Below are positions 4,563 through 5,453 of a stretch of DNA of 5,453 nt, in pieces; position 1 is the first letter of the stretch, and each line of letters begins with the position of its first letter. Origin of the DNA: Ilumatobacteraceae bacterium (GTDB taxonomy: Bacteria; Actinomycetota; Acidimicrobiia; Acidimicrobiales; Ilumatobacteraceae); assembly GCA_025456105.1 (NCBI GenBank), contig JALOLG010000176.1:1-5453 (forward strand), given 5' to 3'. The notes under the pieces are model-generated. The model was not told the origin of the DNA and searched no databases. It was given only the letters and a program-made list of their open reading frames with translations. Position numbers and translations under genes: made by a program.

Positions 4563-5453
4563 GTGGGGCCGGTCTGGGCGCCGTCGCCCGAGCGGGCGCG
4601 TGGCGCGCGCATCGCTGCCTTGGCCGCCCGGGCCGGGTGCGCCGACTCGCTCGAGCTGCACCGCTGGTCGGTGACGCACCCGGCCGAGCTGTGGGATCTC
4701 GTGTGTGACGACACCGGGATGGTGGGCGACCGAGGTGACGGTGCGGCCCTCGACGACGCGGGCCGGTGGTTCCCCACGACGTCGCTGTCGTACGCCGAGA
4801 ACCTCCTCGCGCACGCTCCGGCTCCCGACGCCCCGGCGGTGATCGACGCCGACGAGGCGGGTGGACGCCGCACGCTCACGTGGGCCGGCCTCACGGCCGC
4901 CGTCGGCGCGGCCGCCGCCGCCCTGCGGGCCGATGGCGTGGAGCCCGGCGATCGCGTCGCCGCGTGGATGCCGAACGTGAGCGAGACCATCGTGGTGGCC
5001 CTGGCCGCGAGCGCGGTCGGTGCCGTGTTCACATCGACCTCCACCGACTTCGGCGCCGACGCGGTCGTGGAGCGGTTCGGCCAGGTGGAGCCGGTGGTGC
5101 TGGTGGCCACCGACCGGGCGCGCTACGCCGGTGTGGTGCACCCGCTGCTCGAGCGGGTCGCCGACGTCGCCGATCGACTGCCCTCGGTGCGGCGCGTCGT
5201 GGTGGTCGCGCACGATCCGCTGCAGGGCACCGGCCCTGGGCTCACCTCGTGGGACGACTGGCTCGCCCCGCACCGCGGCGCGTCGGTCGACCCGGTGCGG
5301 CTGCCGTTCGACGCGCCCGGGTTCGTCCTCTACTCCTCGGGCACCACCGGGCCACCCAAGTGCATCGTCCACCGGGCCGCCGGGGTGCTGCTCATGCACC
5401 TCAAGGAGCACCAGTACCACTGCGACGTCCGCGCCGGTGACCGCATCTGCTAC
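4563..5453 (+). CDS. Acetoacetyl-CoA synthetase (acetoacetate-CoA ligase), N-terminal part (cut by window edge)
   Basis: The first 297 residues of an expected roughly 650-residue adenylate-forming enzyme that activates acetoacetate with ATP and CoA to acetoacetyl-CoA, linking ketone bodies to central carbon metabolism. Family marks: VWAPSPERA at the very N-terminus, RWFPTTSLSYAENLL around residues 69-82, FTSTSTDFGADAV and RFGQVEPVVL around 156-180, the P-loop-like A3 motif YSSGTTGPPK at 257-266 and LKEHQYHCDVRAGDR at 280-293. These are characteristic of acetoacetyl-CoA rather than acetyl-CoA synthetases. Known relatives usually carry SCSPDFG where this has STSTDFG. The start is the first GTG after the in-frame stop of the preceding gene (4557-4559). 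There is no separate Shine-Dalgarno, so translation is probably coupled to the amidohydrolase. The adenylation core beyond A3 and the C-terminal domain lie outside the window. A ligase for another short keto acid remains possible. Confidence 0.9.
   Translation, partial: MGPVWAPSPERARGARIAALAARAGCADSLELHRWSVTHPAELWDLVCDDTGMVGDRGDGAALDDAGRWFPTTSLSYAENLLAHAPAPDAPAVIDADEAGGRRTLTWAGLTAAVGAAAAALRADGVEPGDRVAAWMPNVSETIVVALAASAVGAVFTSTSTDFGADAVVERFGQVEPVVLVATDRARYAGVVHPLLERVADVADRLPSVRRVVVVAHDPLQGTGPGLTSWDDWLAPHRGASVDPVRLPFDAPGFVLYSSGTTGPPKCIVHRAAGVLLMHLKEHQYHCDVRAGDRICY

Noticed and set aside
3174..5420. A 748-codon open frame on the minus strand opposite the amidohydrolase and acetoacetyl-CoA synthetase
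   Set aside because: It is a mirror of GC-rich coding sequence on the plus strand, of low complexity (Arg/Gly/His/Val-rich), with no recognisable domain.

Overview
The window is very GC-rich (by eye well above 70%), dense, and bacterial. GC-saturated third codon positions, GTG starts on six of seven genes and the gene families present point to a high-GC actinobacterium, plausibly an Acidimicrobiia-type or mycobacteria-like lineage. The lineage is an inference; no rRNA or marker gene is present.

Layout: (1) 1-473, minus: N-terminal part of a sugar phosphate isomerase/epimerase-like TIM barrel, cut by the left edge. (2) 499-1484, plus: an ACMSD-like amidohydrolase (amidohydrolase 2 family) whose reading frame breaks at about 720/721. 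(3) 1486-1701, minus: a 71-residue [3Fe-4S] ferredoxin of the type that serves cytochromes P450. (4) 1720-2448, plus: a classical SDR oxidoreductase. (5) 2457-3140, minus: a second, distinct SDR. (6) 3210-4559, plus: a metal-dependent amidohydrolase of the imidazolonepropionase-like group. (7) 4563 to the right edge, plus: the N-terminal 297 residues of an acetoacetyl-CoA synthetase.

The first six genes alternate strand one by one, so only genes 6 and 7 can form an operon. Divergent starts are 25, 18 and 69 bases apart; convergent stops are 1 and 8 bases apart. There is no gene-free stretch longer than 69 bases, and I see no tRNA, rRNA, mobile element or CRISPR array.

The contents (two SDRs, two hydrolases or decarboxylases, a P450-type ferredoxin, a keto-acid CoA ligase) suit a catabolic accessory region in which an organic substrate is oxidised, hydrolysed and fed to CoA metabolism. 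No substrate can be named from the sequence. The most notable observation is the frameshift in gene 2. It removes about four family-typical residues and leaves the original frame open all the way into, and in phase with, the SDR at 1720. I found no convincing new system; the remaining points of interest are promoter architecture and active-site variants.
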